Positions 15,641 through 23,983 of a stretch of 36,171 bases of DNA are shown in pieces. The position numbers and the translations under genes were made by a program. The DNA lies in contig CALXGR010000064.1 in the NCBI GenBank assembly GCA_944387885.1, positions 1-36,171 of the forward strand. The letters run 5' to 3'. This DNA is from an uncultured Clostridia bacterium (lineage in GTDB: Bacteria; Bacillota; Clostridia; Oscillospirales; Ruminococcaceae). Within the stretch, counting starts at the first letter, position 1. Every line of letters begins with the position of its first letter. The notes beneath the pieces were generated by a model. It was not told the DNA's origin, did not search any database, and saw only the letters and a list, made by a program, of their open reading frames with translations.

Positions 15641-17058
15641 ACCTTCTCCTTATCCACAGGGATATACAGTGTGACCGTAGAGAACTTGTCCGGTTCGCTC
15701 TCGATCTCCATCCTGGCACGTTCTTCCCCGTATTGCAGGGCCAACCGCCGGCGAATATTGTTCAGGCCAATACCTCCGGTTTTATGTTTTGGGTCAAAGC
15801 CCACCCCGTTGTCTGTGACACTGATCTGGATGTCGTCCTCGTCAAGAGCAATGAACACCCGAATGTGAAGCTGCTTTTTATTTCCGAAAGCGTGCTTAAA
15901 GCAATTCTCCACCAAGGGCTGAATGGTCATGGAAGGGATGGTATAATCCTCCCCTTCCAGTTCATTTCGCACTTCGGTCGTCAGCATATCTCCAAACCGG
16001 CGCTTTTGCAAGGACAGATACTGGCGTACGATTTCCACTTCATCATCCAGCAGTGTCATGATTCCGTTGCTGTACAGGGAATACCGAAGGATATTTCCCA
16101 CAGACTCCACCATCTGCATTACCGATTCGCTGCTTTCCACAAGGGCCGTAACACCAATCAGATTTAATGCGTTAAACAGGAAATGCGGATTCACCTGGGC
16201 CCGCAGCGCAGACATTTGTGCGGTAACCAGCATAGAGTGCTGCTGTTCGTTCAAAAGCCGTTCCTTATGGAGCTGCTTTTCCAGCTGGGCTTTTGCTTCA
16301 ATCTGTCCGATATATTCCTTGATCCGGTGCTTCAGGGTATTGATCATTCCGGACAGCATGGCAAATTCCCGCCAGCCGCTCTCGGCAAGGTCCGGTACAT
16401 CCCACCGTGCCTGGGACAGCTCCTGAAAATGACGGTCCACATCTGCCAGGATCCTGACGGTAGACCAATATGTTTTCAGCATCAGGGTCAGAAGCGCCAG
16501 GGCCAATATTGCCAGAGCAGCCAGGATAACCAGTATCCGCCCCCTGAGGGCAGAATATGCATCTTCAAATTCAGCACTGCTGACACTCAGGTCTGTCTGC
16601 GCCATCTCTCTGGCCTGCTGCTGGTGCAGTTTGATGGCAGTGGAAATATATCCGGATATGGCGTAGAGCTGCTCCGGATTTTCGCTTACCGTGTTTACCA
16701 GTTCCTGCTGGTACTCGTTAAAGTTGCGGATCCGGCGGATATAGTTTTGCGTGGAACTGACCTCTGCGCAAAGGGCACTGTAATCCGTCAAATCCTGATT
16801 CAACTGATCACAATAGGCCTGATACACCAGTTTTTCCTCTTCTGCCCAGGTCCGGCGATATTCATTGAAAGTATCGTCCAGATCACTCAGGTCCGTCACC
16901 ACCTGGTTTGCCGCATTCACCCGCTCTACAAAGTGCATGCGAAGCTCATTCTGGGCTGTAATGTTTGTCAACACCCCTCCCAGCGCCAGCATAACCATCC
17001 CCAAAATAGCCAGCCCAAAGCCGCAGAACACCGATACTACACTGGGGTGCTTTTTCAT
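15637..17058 (-). CDS. Sensor histidine kinase, LytS/YesM type
   Basis: The 473-residue membrane kinase has TM1 (about 10-33), a helical extracellular sensor (about 34-172), TM2 (about 175-195), a HAMP-like linker (196-250) and coiled coil (250-285). A His_kinase box follows, with PHFLFNALN (H292 the likely phosphorylated residue), then the ATPase with N-box QPLVENCFKHAF and G-box DNGVGFD...GGIGLNNI. It should sense an extracellular ligand, perhaps with the DctP protein, and phosphorylate the overlapping response regulator. A good ribosome binding site (GGGGAGG) precedes ATG, and the operon has its own promoter at 17088-17116. Confidence 0.92.
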   Translation of the reverse strand: MKKHPSVVSVFCGFGLAILGMVMLALGGVLTNITAQNELRMHFVERVNAANQVVTDLSDLDDTFNEYRRTWAEEEKLVYQAYCDQLNQDLTDYSALCAEVSSTQNYIRRIRNFNEYQQELVNTVSENPEQLYAISGYISTAIKLHQQQAREMAQTDLSVSSAEFEDAYSALRGRILVILAALAILALALLTLMLKTYWSTVRILADVDRHFQELSQARWDVPDLAESGWREFAMLSGMINTLKHRIKEYIGQIEAKAQLEKQLHKERLLNEQQHSMLVTAQMSALRAQVNPHFLFNALNLIGVTALVESSESVMQMVESVGNILRYSLYSNGIMTLLDDEVEIVRQYLSLQKRRFGDMLTTEVRNELEGEDYTIPSMTIQPLVENCFKHAFGNKKQLHIRVFIALDEDDIQISVTDNGVGFDPKHKTGGIGLNNIRRRLALQYGEERARMEIESEPDKFSTVTLYIPVDKEKV

Positions 17059-17087
17059 GGCTGTTCCTCCCCTTTTGGAATGGTTTC

Positions 17088-17116
17088 ATCATAACGCCCC
17101 CGCTTCCCACTGTCAA
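17088..17116 (-). promoter_or_regulatory. Sigma-A promoter of the histidine kinase operon
   Basis: On the minus strand TTGACA (17111-17116), a 17-base spacer and TATGAT (17088-17093) give a near-consensus promoter with a start about 20 bases before the kinase ATG. Confidence 0.75.
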
Positions 17117-17204
17117 CGAGACACCAGCCTGCGGGGAAGCTTCCGGGTTTTGGTTTTCATCTGTCCAAAGGCGTTTATCTACAAAAAACGGTCTAAATTT
17201 TCCA

Positions 17205-17233
17205 TTGACCGGATTTTCGCAGATGTTTATAAT
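17205..17233 (+). promoter_or_regulatory. Strong plus-strand promoter opposing the CHR transporter genes
   Basis: TTGACC (17205-17210), a 17-base spacer and TATAAT (17228-17233) match consensus at 11 of 12 positions. No plus-strand gene follows until the LysR gene at 18541, so the transcript would run antisense to the two transporter genes. CGGTC (17189-17193) and GACCG (17207-17211) form an inverted repeat over the -35. It is either an antisense or long-leader promoter, or chance. Confidence 0.5.
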
Positions 17234-17274
17234 AATCTAAACTTTAAAGACCTGCATATCCTGCAGCGGGGCAG

Positions 17275-17841
17275 TTACGCCGGGAAGATCAAAAGATTCA
17301 GTATCAGCCCCACTCCCCCGCACAGGCACATGGTCAGGATGGGATTCCATTTGAACTTTTTCAGGAGAACAAATGCCCCCACAAAACTTCCTGCACCGAT
17401 CCAGTTGACTTCCTCCATCCCGGGTGCCTGGCCATTGAACAGAACCATGGAAAGGATCGAAAGTCCTGCTCCGAAAATCAGGGCCACCACCACAGGGCGC
17501 AGACAGGACAGGACATTTTGCAGAACGGAAATATCCCGATATTTTTTATAAACATAGGCCAAAAGAGAAACCAGGATGAGGGATGGGGTGATACATCCCA
17601 AAGTGGCAACAATCGCTCCGGGAATTCCTGCGATCCGAATTCCCACAAAAGTGGCAGAGTTGATCGCAATGGGGCCGGGAGTCATTTCAGCGATGGTGAT
17701 CAGATCCGTAAACTCCTGTAAGGTCAGCCAGGGATGAAGTTCTACCACTTGATTCTGTATCAAGGGCATGGCGGCGTATCCGCCCCCTACACTGAAAAGG
17801 CCCACCTGTAAAAAACTGGCAAAAAGCTGTAAGTAAATCAT
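17275..17841 (-). CDS. Short CHR-domain (chromate-type) transporter subunit, second of pair
   Basis: This 188-residue membrane protein is a single CHR domain of the chromate transporter family, about half of a classical ChrA. Signatures are FSVGGGYAAMPLIQ near the N-terminus and EMTPGPIAINSATFVG in the middle, with about six hydrophobic segments. It overlaps the upstream CHR gene by 4 bases; such pairs act as a two-subunit transporter. Physiological cargo in gut anaerobes is unproven; chromate or sulfate-like oxyanion export or uptake is a family-level guess. The sulfate link is interesting next to sulfatase genes, but it is only inference. Confidence 0.9.
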   Translation of the reverse strand: MIYLQLFASFLQVGLFSVGGGYAAMPLIQNQVVELHPWLTLQEFTDLITIAEMTPGPIAINSATFVGIRIAGIPGAIVATLGCITPSLILVSLLAYVYKKYRDISVLQNVLSCLRPVVVALIFGAGLSILSMVLFNGQAPGMEEVNWIGAGSFVGAFVLLKKFKWNPILTMCLCGGVGLILNLLIFPA

Positions 17842-18425
17842 TGTTTTGACGCCTTTCCTGAATGAATCAATGCCCGTACCACGCCGAATGCTGCCGCTGC
17901 CAGAATAATGGCTATTACGTTAATGTCAAAAACGGAGTTTGCAAGGAACGCCAAGATCATCAATCCAATATAAACGACCGACTTGGTTTTCAGCACATTC
18001 TCCCCCAAATCACATACAACGTCCAGGATCACGGCCGCCACACCGGCCTGCATTCCTTTCAGGACAAGCGCAACATACGCATTGGTTGCAAACGCAGCAT
18101 AAAAGAAAGAGATAACCGAAAGGATCACCATGGGAGGGATGATGGTGCCTATAACGGCAACGATCATTCCCAGGGCGCCCTCCACGTTCCACCCCACAAG
18201 GATCGCTGCATTGACTGCAATCGCCCCCGGAGAAGACTGCGCCAGTGCTGCCATGTCCAGCATTTCCTGTTCGTCGATCCAGTGCAGCTCATCCACAAAT
18301 TTTCTTTTCATAAAGGTGACGATTACAAAACCGCCTCCAAAGGTAAAGGCACTGATATAGAGCGTGCCCAAAAACAGGGCTCGCAGCCGCTCAGCCCTAG
18401 TCCGGGAACCATCATGCGGATTCAT
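17838..18425 (-). CDS. Short CHR-domain (chromate-type) transporter subunit, first of pair
   Basis: The 195-residue partner has the matching CHR motifs ISAFTFGGGFVIVTFMKRKF and AALAQSSPGAIAVNAAILVG. I chose ATG 18425 because AAGGAGG lies 8 bases upstream and the CHR domain begins shortly after; the open frame continues to 18548 without a comparable signal. It is co-transcribed with the second subunit and divergent from the LysR gene at 18541, an arrangement in which the regulator usually controls its neighbour. Confidence 0.9.
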   Translation of the reverse strand: MNPHDGSRTRAERLRALFLGTLYISAFTFGGGFVIVTFMKRKFVDELHWIDEQEMLDMAALAQSSPGAIAVNAAILVGWNVEGALGMIVAVIGTIIPPMVILSVISFFYAAFATNAYVALVLKGMQAGVAAVILDVVCDLGENVLKTKSVVYIGLMILAFLANSVFDINVIAIILAAAAFGVVRALIHSGKASKQ

Positions 18426-18453
18426 TTTTATCCTCCTTTTCCATTCTGCTTCT

Positions 18454-18482
18454 ATCATACAACATTCGTCTCCCCGGGTAAA
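18454..18482 (-). promoter_or_regulatory. Promoter of the CHR transporter pair
   Basis: On the minus strand TTTACC (18477-18482), a 17-base spacer and TATGAT (18454-18459) place the start just ahead of the ribosome binding site. The 58 bases up to the LysR start are where a LysR-type operator would be expected. Confidence 0.55.
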
Positions 18483-18540
18483 ATGATGATTTCTTATGAA
18501 GGTAATACACTTTAGCTTCTGACAGAAAGAGGGATCAATT

Positions 18541-19419
18541 GTGACCATTCGTCATCTGCGTATTTTTGCCGAAGTATACCGTTTTGAAAACATTACTCGT
18601 GCTGCCGAAGAGCTGCACCTGACCCAGCCTGCAGTAACACGGGCCATTCGGGAACTAGAAGATTATTACGGGACCCGTTTGTTTGAACGGATGTATCACC
18701 GTATTTTTCCCACCGAAAGCGGACGGCGGCTGTATCCTCAGGTCCTTCAGCTGCTGGACTCCTTTGAGAGAATCGAAACCGGACTGCGAAATTGGGATTC
18801 TCTGGGATACATTCGGGTAGGTGCAACGGTAACGCTTGGAGACACCGTTCTTCCCGGGCTGACACGCCGGTTTCTGGAGGAAAATCCGGGTGTGGAGCTG
18901 AAGGTAACTGTGGCAAACGGTGATTCCCTTGCCACCGCTCTGTGCGAAAACCGCCTGGATCTGGCCCTCATGGAGGATGCTCCCGCATCCCCTGATCTGC
19001 ATACGGAAGAAATCGGGAGCGACTACCTCTGTGCAGTAATGGCCCCCGCATATCCCTTGGCAGAAAAGGAAACGGTTTCCCTGGAAGATTTGTCAAAGGT
19101 GCCCCTTCTTGTCCGGGAAGTGGGCAGTACAGCCCGCACCGTTTTGCACACTGCCTTGAAAGTCCGCAACCTTCCCTATCATATAGCCTGGGAAAGCATC
19201 AGCACAGATGCTCTTCTGGGGGCCGCTGCAGAAGGGTTGGGCGTTGCAATTTTGCCCGAAGCCCGGGTAAAAGATTCCCTGCACTCCGGTCGGCTCTGCA
19301 TCCGCCCCATTGAGGGGAATCTGCTAAAACGCCGCCGGGTTGCAGTCTGGCACAAGGAAAAGTATCTCACTGCATCAATGAACCGCTTTTTGGATCTTTG
19401 CTACCGGCACACCCGCTAG
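18541..19419 (+). CDS. LysR-family transcriptional regulator
   Basis: The 292-residue protein has the LysR N-terminal winged helix (MTIRHLRIFAEVYRF, then RAAEELHLTQPAVTRAIRELE) and a periplasmic-binding-like effector domain (about 90-290). The start is GTG 18541 behind AGAGGG, which puts the helix-turn-helix at the normal distance. It lies divergent from the CHR transporters, 115 bases away, and 12 bases ahead of the sulfatase maturase. It is therefore likely to regulate the transporters and perhaps itself plus the maturase. The effector is unknown; sulfate-related compounds are a reasonable guess. Confidence 0.92.
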   Translation: MTIRHLRIFAEVYRFENITRAAEELHLTQPAVTRAIRELEDYYGTRLFERMYHRIFPTESGRRLYPQVLQLLDSFERIETGLRNWDSLGYIRVGATVTLGDTVLPGLTRRFLEENPGVELKVTVANGDSLATALCENRLDLALMEDAPASPDLHTEEIGSDYLCAVMAPAYPLAEKETVSLEDLSKVPLLVREVGSTARTVLHTALKVRNLPYHIAWESISTDALLGAAAEGLGVAILPEARVKDSLHSGRLCIRPIEGNLLKRRRVAVWHKEKYLTASMNRFLDLCYRHTR

Positions 19420-19431
19420 GAGGTAACTGCC

Positions 19432-20589
19432 ATGCCCTACATAAACCTGTTGATAAAACCGGCCTCCAGCCTCTGCAACATGCGCTGCCGTTATTGCTTT
19501 TATCAGGATGAAGCTGCCAACCGCACTCAATCGGATATGGGTATCATGTCCCCGGACACCGCCCGACTGCTGATTCAGCAGTCCTTTGATGCCGCCGGGT
19601 CCCAGGGCGGTCTGGGGATTGCCTTTCAAGGGGGTGAACCCACCCTGGCCGGCCTGGATTTTTTCAGAACGTTTGTCAAAATCGTAAAAGAGGAAAATGT
19701 CAGCAATATTCCGGTCAGCTACGCAATCCAGACCAATGCTTATGGAATAGATAAGGACTGGGCTTCATTTCTCACCGGGAACCATTTTCTGGTAGGTATT
19801 TCAGTGGACGGTGATAAAGCGCTCCACGATGAGTTCCGCCTGGACCCTGCGGGAAAAGGTACCTGGCAGCGAATCCAGAAAAACATTCAACTTCTGAAAA
19901 CCGCAGGGGCAGATTGCAATCTGCTCTGTGTTGTTACCAAGCGCTGTGCGAAAAGTGCCGTCCGCACCTACCACGCCCTGAAAAAGACCGGAATCAAACA
20001 TTTTCAATTTATTCCCTGTCTTGACCCCATTGGTGAAAAACGAGGAGGGCAGCCCTGGTCCCTTACCCCTCGTGACTACGGAACATTTCTGTGTTCCCTT
20101 TTTGACCAATGGTATCGTGACTGGGAAACCGGGCAGTATGTCAGCATTCGTCTTTTCGAAGACTATGTGCATCTGGCCATGGGACTGCCTTCTTCCACCT
20201 GTGCGACCAGCGGGCAGTGCGGTGCTTATTGCGTGGCTGAGGCGGACGGAAGCATTTATCCCTGCGATTTTTATGTATTGGATCAGTGGAAACTGGGAAA
20301 TATCCGCCAAACCGCTCTGAAGGAGTTGCGGCAGAGCAAACTTGCTTCCAACTTTTTAGAGGATGGGTTAAAAATCCCTCCGGAATGCGGAAGCTGCTCC
20401 TGGAAGCACCTTTGCTCCGGTGGCTGCAAGCGGGATTGGTACAGCGCAGAAAACGGAGAGACCCGAAACTATTACTGTGAATCTTTTAAGCAGTTTTTCG
20501 GCTACGCTGAAAAAAGGATTTCCCGCATTGCCGCCGAAGAGCTTGCTTTAAGGAACGGCCTGAAGCTGCAGCCGCCCTCCCGCTTTTAG
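19432..20589 (+). CDS. Anaerobic sulfatase maturase (radical SAM, SPASM)
   Basis: This 385-residue radical SAM enzyme should oxidise the active-site Cys or Ser of sulfatases to formylglycine without oxygen. The SAM cluster motif is CNMRCRYC (C15, C19, C22), followed by GGEP at 67-70. SPASM cysteines match anSME spacing: C257, C263 and C278 for one auxiliary cluster, then C319, C322, C328, C332 and C349. D279 after C278 (YPCDF) corresponds to the catalytic base described for the Clostridium perfringens enzyme. AGGAGG precedes ATG, 12 bases after the LysR gene. Within the window its likely client is the CIPAR sulfatase at 10343-11803. Confidence 0.93.
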   Translation: MPYINLLIKPASSLCNMRCRYCFYQDEAANRTQSDMGIMSPDTARLLIQQSFDAAGSQGGLGIAFQGGEPTLAGLDFFRTFVKIVKEENVSNIPVSYAIQTNAYGIDKDWASFLTGNHFLVGISVDGDKALHDEFRLDPAGKGTWQRIQKNIQLLKTAGADCNLLCVVTKRCAKSAVRTYHALKKTGIKHFQFIPCLDPIGEKRGGQPWSLTPRDYGTFLCSLFDQWYRDWETGQYVSIRLFEDYVHLAMGLPSSTCATSGQCGAYCVAEADGSIYPCDFYVLDQWKLGNIRQTALKELRQSKLASNFLEDGLKIPPECGSCSWKHLCSGGCKRDWYSAENGETRNYYCESFKQFFGYAEKRISRIAAEELALRNGLKLQPPSRF

Positions 20590-20638
20590 TTCCTGTGCCT
20601 GCAGCGGCAGGGCACCTCTTACCAATTTAGGAAAATGC

Positions 20639-20673
20639 AAAGCCCCCGGTCTTTGGGCCGGGGGCTCTTTTTC
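20639..20673 (+). terminator. Terminator after the maturase gene
   Basis: AGCCCCCGG (20641-20649) pairs with CCGGGGGCT (20658-20666), followed by CTTTTT. It separates convergent genes. Confidence 0.88.
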
Positions 20674-20687
20674 TTCCATGCTGGAAT

Positions 20688-21803
20688 TCACTCTATACTC
20701 CGGATGTAAACGTAAATGCGGGGATCGGTATACTGGTCAAATTCCTCCTCCGGCTCGGTATAATAGTCCACATACATTCTCAGATCCTCATATTCCAGGT
20801 CGAGGCTCTCATAATATGTGTTTTCTTCAAAGAGCTCCCGGAAATCTTCCCGGATCAAATCTTCGCAGAGCAGATTATCCGACCTTACCTTTACGTCCGC
20901 CTGCCTGAAAGCGGCATTGAGGGTTGCAAAGTTGCTTTGGGCAGTGTCCAGGTTTTCCTCCTTGGACAGGGCAATATCCACCTCATGCTGGTAACTTACC
21001 TCAGTGACATACCCCTCGTTATCGATCTCCACGGATATATAGCTGTTGTAGTCCTCTCCTATGTCCTTTACATACCCCCACACGCTGTAGCCATAGTCAC
21101 GGTAATCTTCCCTGGGGTCATCGTAATGGACATACCCGCACACATCCTGGAAAGATTTCGCCACCTCTCCCACAGCGCTGTAGGCCACCCGTCTGGCATT
21201 GTTGGTATAGGCCGCCGCCTGTATATAGTGGGGTATGCTGGTCCCGATAATCAACAGCAGGGGCAAAATCGCTATGACCAGAACCTGGCGCTTTGCGGAG
21301 GGAAGCCGTATTTCCAGGGCATCCGCCACCTTTTTTATGTTGGCCCTGGCTTCAGACATCATGCCGAAAATCATAACGCTGCCCACAATTCCTCCCGCTA
21401 TCTTGGCAGCATCTCCGGCATCCCTCACTTTTTCGTTACGGGAGAAGTTCATCAGACTTCCCAGGGCGTTAAGCGCTATTACCGCAGAGGCCTGGGAGGA
21501 ATAGTCCTTCTGGGCCACTGCCACCCGGGCCTTTTCCACTACGGCAGCCCACTTTTTTCCCCGAAGTCCCAGAATGACGCTAAACACCTGATAGATAAAA
21601 ATTCCCATATATAGGACCAGTATTATCAACAGGGAATAGATGCTCAGATCATTGGATACCGGGCTTTCAAACACAATGTCTCCGATCATAATGGAAAGAA
21701 CCCAGGGCACCAGACTGAGCAAAGAGGCCAAAAAGAAAGCCAGCGATGTGGCCGCTCTGGAGTAGTATTTCCGCAGCATCCGTTCTTCTTTCGGAGTCAG
21801 CAT
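20688..21803 (-). CDS. Membrane protein of unknown function with long C-terminal domain
   Basis: The 371-residue protein is not one I recognise. Two membrane segments lie near the N-terminus (about 22-45 and 55-80), two more around 140-155 and 175-195, then a 175-residue soluble tail rich in Glu, Asp and Tyr. I chose ATG 21803 because AAGGAGG lies 11 bases upstream; an ATG 60 bases earlier has no ribosome binding site. The segment EKARVAVAQKDYSSQASAVIALNALGS may be amphipathic. It stands alone between terminators and convergent to the maturase gene. A role cannot be assigned. Confidence 0.75.
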   Translation of the reverse strand: MLTPKEERMLRKYYSRAATSLAFFLASLLSLVPWVLSIMIGDIVFESPVSNDLSIYSLLIILVLYMGIFIYQVFSVILGLRGKKWAAVVEKARVAVAQKDYSSQASAVIALNALGSLMNFSRNEKVRDAGDAAKIAGGIVGSVMIFGMMSEARANIKKVADALEIRLPSAKRQVLVIAILPLLLIIGTSIPHYIQAAAYTNNARRVAYSAVGEVAKSFQDVCGYVHYDDPREDYRDYGYSVWGYVKDIGEDYNSYISVEIDNEGYVTEVSYQHEVDIALSKEENLDTAQSNFATLNAAFRQADVKVRSDNLLCEDLIREDFRELFEENTYYESLDLEYEDLRMYVDYYTEPEEEFDQYTDPRIYVYIRSIE

Positions 21804-22124
21804 AGGACAAAGCGCCTCCTTAGTTGATTTTTCCAGCCAGGTTTCTTGTACCAATTCTATCATGGGAGCGGGAATAAATCCAGATTTTCAGCGGCACTTA
21901 ATAGTAAAATAAGGTTCTTTTCAGGGCTCCGCTGGACACTGGGATAAAACTTTTTCTTTAAGTCGGGCAAGCTGAAATGCAAAGTCTTACTGCGTATATA
22001 CCAAAAGAACAAAATGGTAAAATTCTGCCTCTTCGTGTAAAGCAGAAAAGGCTTTTTCATTATCGGGTGAAGGCAAGTTCTTTCACAAGAGTCCCTCTGC
22101 CCAAAGGGATTTACCGAAAAAATC
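21804..22124 (-). promoter_or_regulatory. Intergenic region upstream of the unknown membrane protein
   Basis: No gene is supported here. On the minus strand a possible promoter TTTTAC, 16 bases, TATATA lies around 21994-22021; the match is modest. The remainder is AT-rich leader without a clear structured RNA. Confidence 0.3.
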
Positions 22125-22158
22125 AAAAAGGAGGACCCTGGAGGGTCCTCCTTTTTTG
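22125..22158 (-). terminator. Terminator of the pepD operon
   Basis: AAGGAGGACCC (22128-22138) and GGGTCCTCCTT (22143-22153) form a perfect stem with a 4-base loop, flanked by A and T runs, so it can work in both directions. Confidence 0.88.
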
Positions 22159-22168
22159 TATGGTTCTC

Positions 22169-23608
22169 TTACTTGGAACGACGGAGCACCTCGGTGAGGA
22201 GCTTCCAGGTCCGCTGAACGGAAGCAATGCTCATCCGCTCACGGGGAGTGTGAATCTCCAGCAGGTCGGGGCCAATGGAAACGCAGTCCAGTCCGGGGAG
22301 TTTGCCTGCGAACAGTCCGCACTCCAGACCTGCATGGATGGCTTCCACCTTGGGATCGTAGCCGTACTGCTCACGGAACACCTCTACCATCAGTTCACGG
22401 AGAGGAGAATTCTCCTGATACTGCCAGCCGGTGTAATCTCCTTCAAAGGCCACAGTGCCGCCCAGCTGTTCCATCAGGCAGGCCAGCCGCTCCTTGAGCA
22501 TCTCCTTCTGGGAATCCAGAGAGCTGCGGAGGCTGGTCACACCTTTCAGTTCCTTTTCCCCGCAGGCGAGAATGCCCAGGTTGAGGGAGGTCTGGACCAG
22601 GCCGGGGATGTCGGCGCTCATGGCCTGCACTCCGTTGGGCAGGCAGGTCAGCATGCAGATAATACGGCCGGTGGTCTGGGCATCGGCAGGCTGCCCGGAA
22701 GCCTGAGCAGCCTCCACAGTAACAAACAGGCCCGGGTCGGTGGTGTGGTACTCGTTCTGGAGGATAGCGGCCATCTCATCACAGGCCTTATTCACAGCTT
22801 CTGCATCAGACACAACCACAACAGCGGTGGTCTCCACAGGAATGGCGTTGCTCTTCAGTCCGCCGCTGACGGTATCCACCCGCAGCTGGGCAACATGGGC
22901 GGCAGCCTGGAGGACACGGCCCATAAGCATGTTGGAGTTGGCACGGCCCTTGTCGATTTCAGTGCCGGAGTGTCCGCCGGTCAGGCCGCCCACAGTCACC
23001 CGCAGGGCAGTTCCTTCAAAGGCTTCCCGGCTTACAGGCAGGGTGCAGGTGGTGGCGTTGCCGCCGGCACAGCTGACGGTAAAGACACCTTCCACCTCAG
23101 AGTCCATGTTGATCATCTTGCGGCCACGGATGGGGCTCACGTCCAGGCTGACGGCGCCCAGCAGACCGATCTCCTCATCAACGGTGAAGATAGCCTCGAT
23201 CCGGGGATGGGCCAGCTCAGTGGAGTCCAGCACTGCCATAGCCATGGCAACGGCGATTCCGTCATCACCGCCCAGGGTGGTGCCCTGAGCACGGATGAAG
23301 TCACCCTCCACGACCAGGTCCAGGCCTTCCTTGGCCATATCCTTGGTGCAGCCGGGCTCCTTCTCGCAGACCATATCCAGGTGTCCCTGGAGGATCACTG
23401 GCTCAGCATCCTCATAGCCGAGGGTGGCGGGCTTGATGATAATGACGTTGTTGTCGGCGTCCTGATGGTATTCCAGGCCCCGCTCCTTTGCAAAATTCAC
23501 GCACCAGTCGCTGATGGCCTTGGTATTCCCGGAACCGTGGGGAATGGAGCACATCTGCTCAAAGAAGGTGAAAATGGATTGGGGTTGAAGGTTTTCCAGT
23601 ACGTTCAT
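22169..23608 (-). CDS. pepD: Aminoacyl-histidine dipeptidase (peptidase M20, PepD)
   Basis: The 479-residue metallopeptidase should hydrolyse a broad range of dipeptides, including Xaa-His. M20C features include SIPHGSGNTKAISDW, the metal-site GHLDMV (H76, D78), LGGDDGIA with D115-D116, catalytic DEE (144-146), and late HAGLECGLF. Length is typical. GAGAGGAG precedes ATG. It is the last gene after a PqqD-like protein and a small membrane protein, and downstream of an OPT peptide transporter, so it fits intracellular breakdown of imported peptides. Confidence 0.93.
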   Translation of the reverse strand: MNVLENLQPQSIFTFFEQMCSIPHGSGNTKAISDWCVNFAKERGLEYHQDADNNVIIIKPATLGYEDAEPVILQGHLDMVCEKEPGCTKDMAKEGLDLVVEGDFIRAQGTTLGGDDGIAVAMAMAVLDSTELAHPRIEAIFTVDEEIGLLGAVSLDVSPIRGRKMINMDSEVEGVFTVSCAGGNATTCTLPVSREAFEGTALRVTVGGLTGGHSGTEIDKGRANSNMLMGRVLQAAAHVAQLRVDTVSGGLKSNAIPVETTAVVVVSDAEAVNKACDEMAAILQNEYHTTDPGLFVTVEAAQASGQPADAQTTGRIICMLTCLPNGVQAMSADIPGLVQTSLNLGILACGEKELKGVTSLRSSLDSQKEMLKERLACLMEQLGGTVAFEGDYTGWQYQENSPLRELMVEVFREQYGYDPKVEAIHAGLECGLFAGKLPGLDCVSIGPDLLEIHTPRERMSIASVQRTWKLLTEVLRRSK

Positions 23609-23638
23609 GGTTTTTGTACTCCTCTCTCAACAGTGGAT

Positions 23639-23983
23639 TTATACTTTCAGCCGGTAGCATCCCTGGCGGACTTCCTCCACCAGCTGCTGTTCCAGCATAT
23701 AATTGGCCAATTTTTTGGCGAAGGGACCGGGAGATGCCACCCGAAGCCGTTTCCGGGACCAGAACAGTCCTACCTGGATGTCCCGAACCAGCCGGGAAAT
23801 TTCCTTCTGGGTGATGGTCTCGTTCTTTTTCAGGTACTTGACCACCTTGCCTGCACATTTGCGGAGAAGAAGCTGCTCCATATCCATATTCTGGGTCATG
23901 CTTCTGCGAAGTCCCCAGACATACAGAACAGCGGTCACCAGGGCAAACAGAAGGATCCCCAGAATGATCTGCGGTGTGCTCAT
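23639..23983 (-). CDS. Small membrane protein of unknown function
   Basis: The 114-residue product has one N-terminal membrane segment (about 6-25) and a basic, helical cytoplasmic part (about 30-114) with a winged-helix-like pattern (ETITQKEISRLVRDI ... KLANYMLEQQLVEEV). I do not recognise the family. It starts in a 4-base overlap with the PqqD-like gene and lies 30 bases before pepD, so it belongs to that operon. Confidence 0.75.
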   Translation of the reverse strand: MSTPQIILGILLFALVTAVLYVWGLRRSMTQNMDMEQLLLRKCAGKVVKYLKKNETITQKEISRLVRDIQVGLFWSRKRLRVASPGPFAKKLANYMLEQQLVEEVRQGCYRLKV

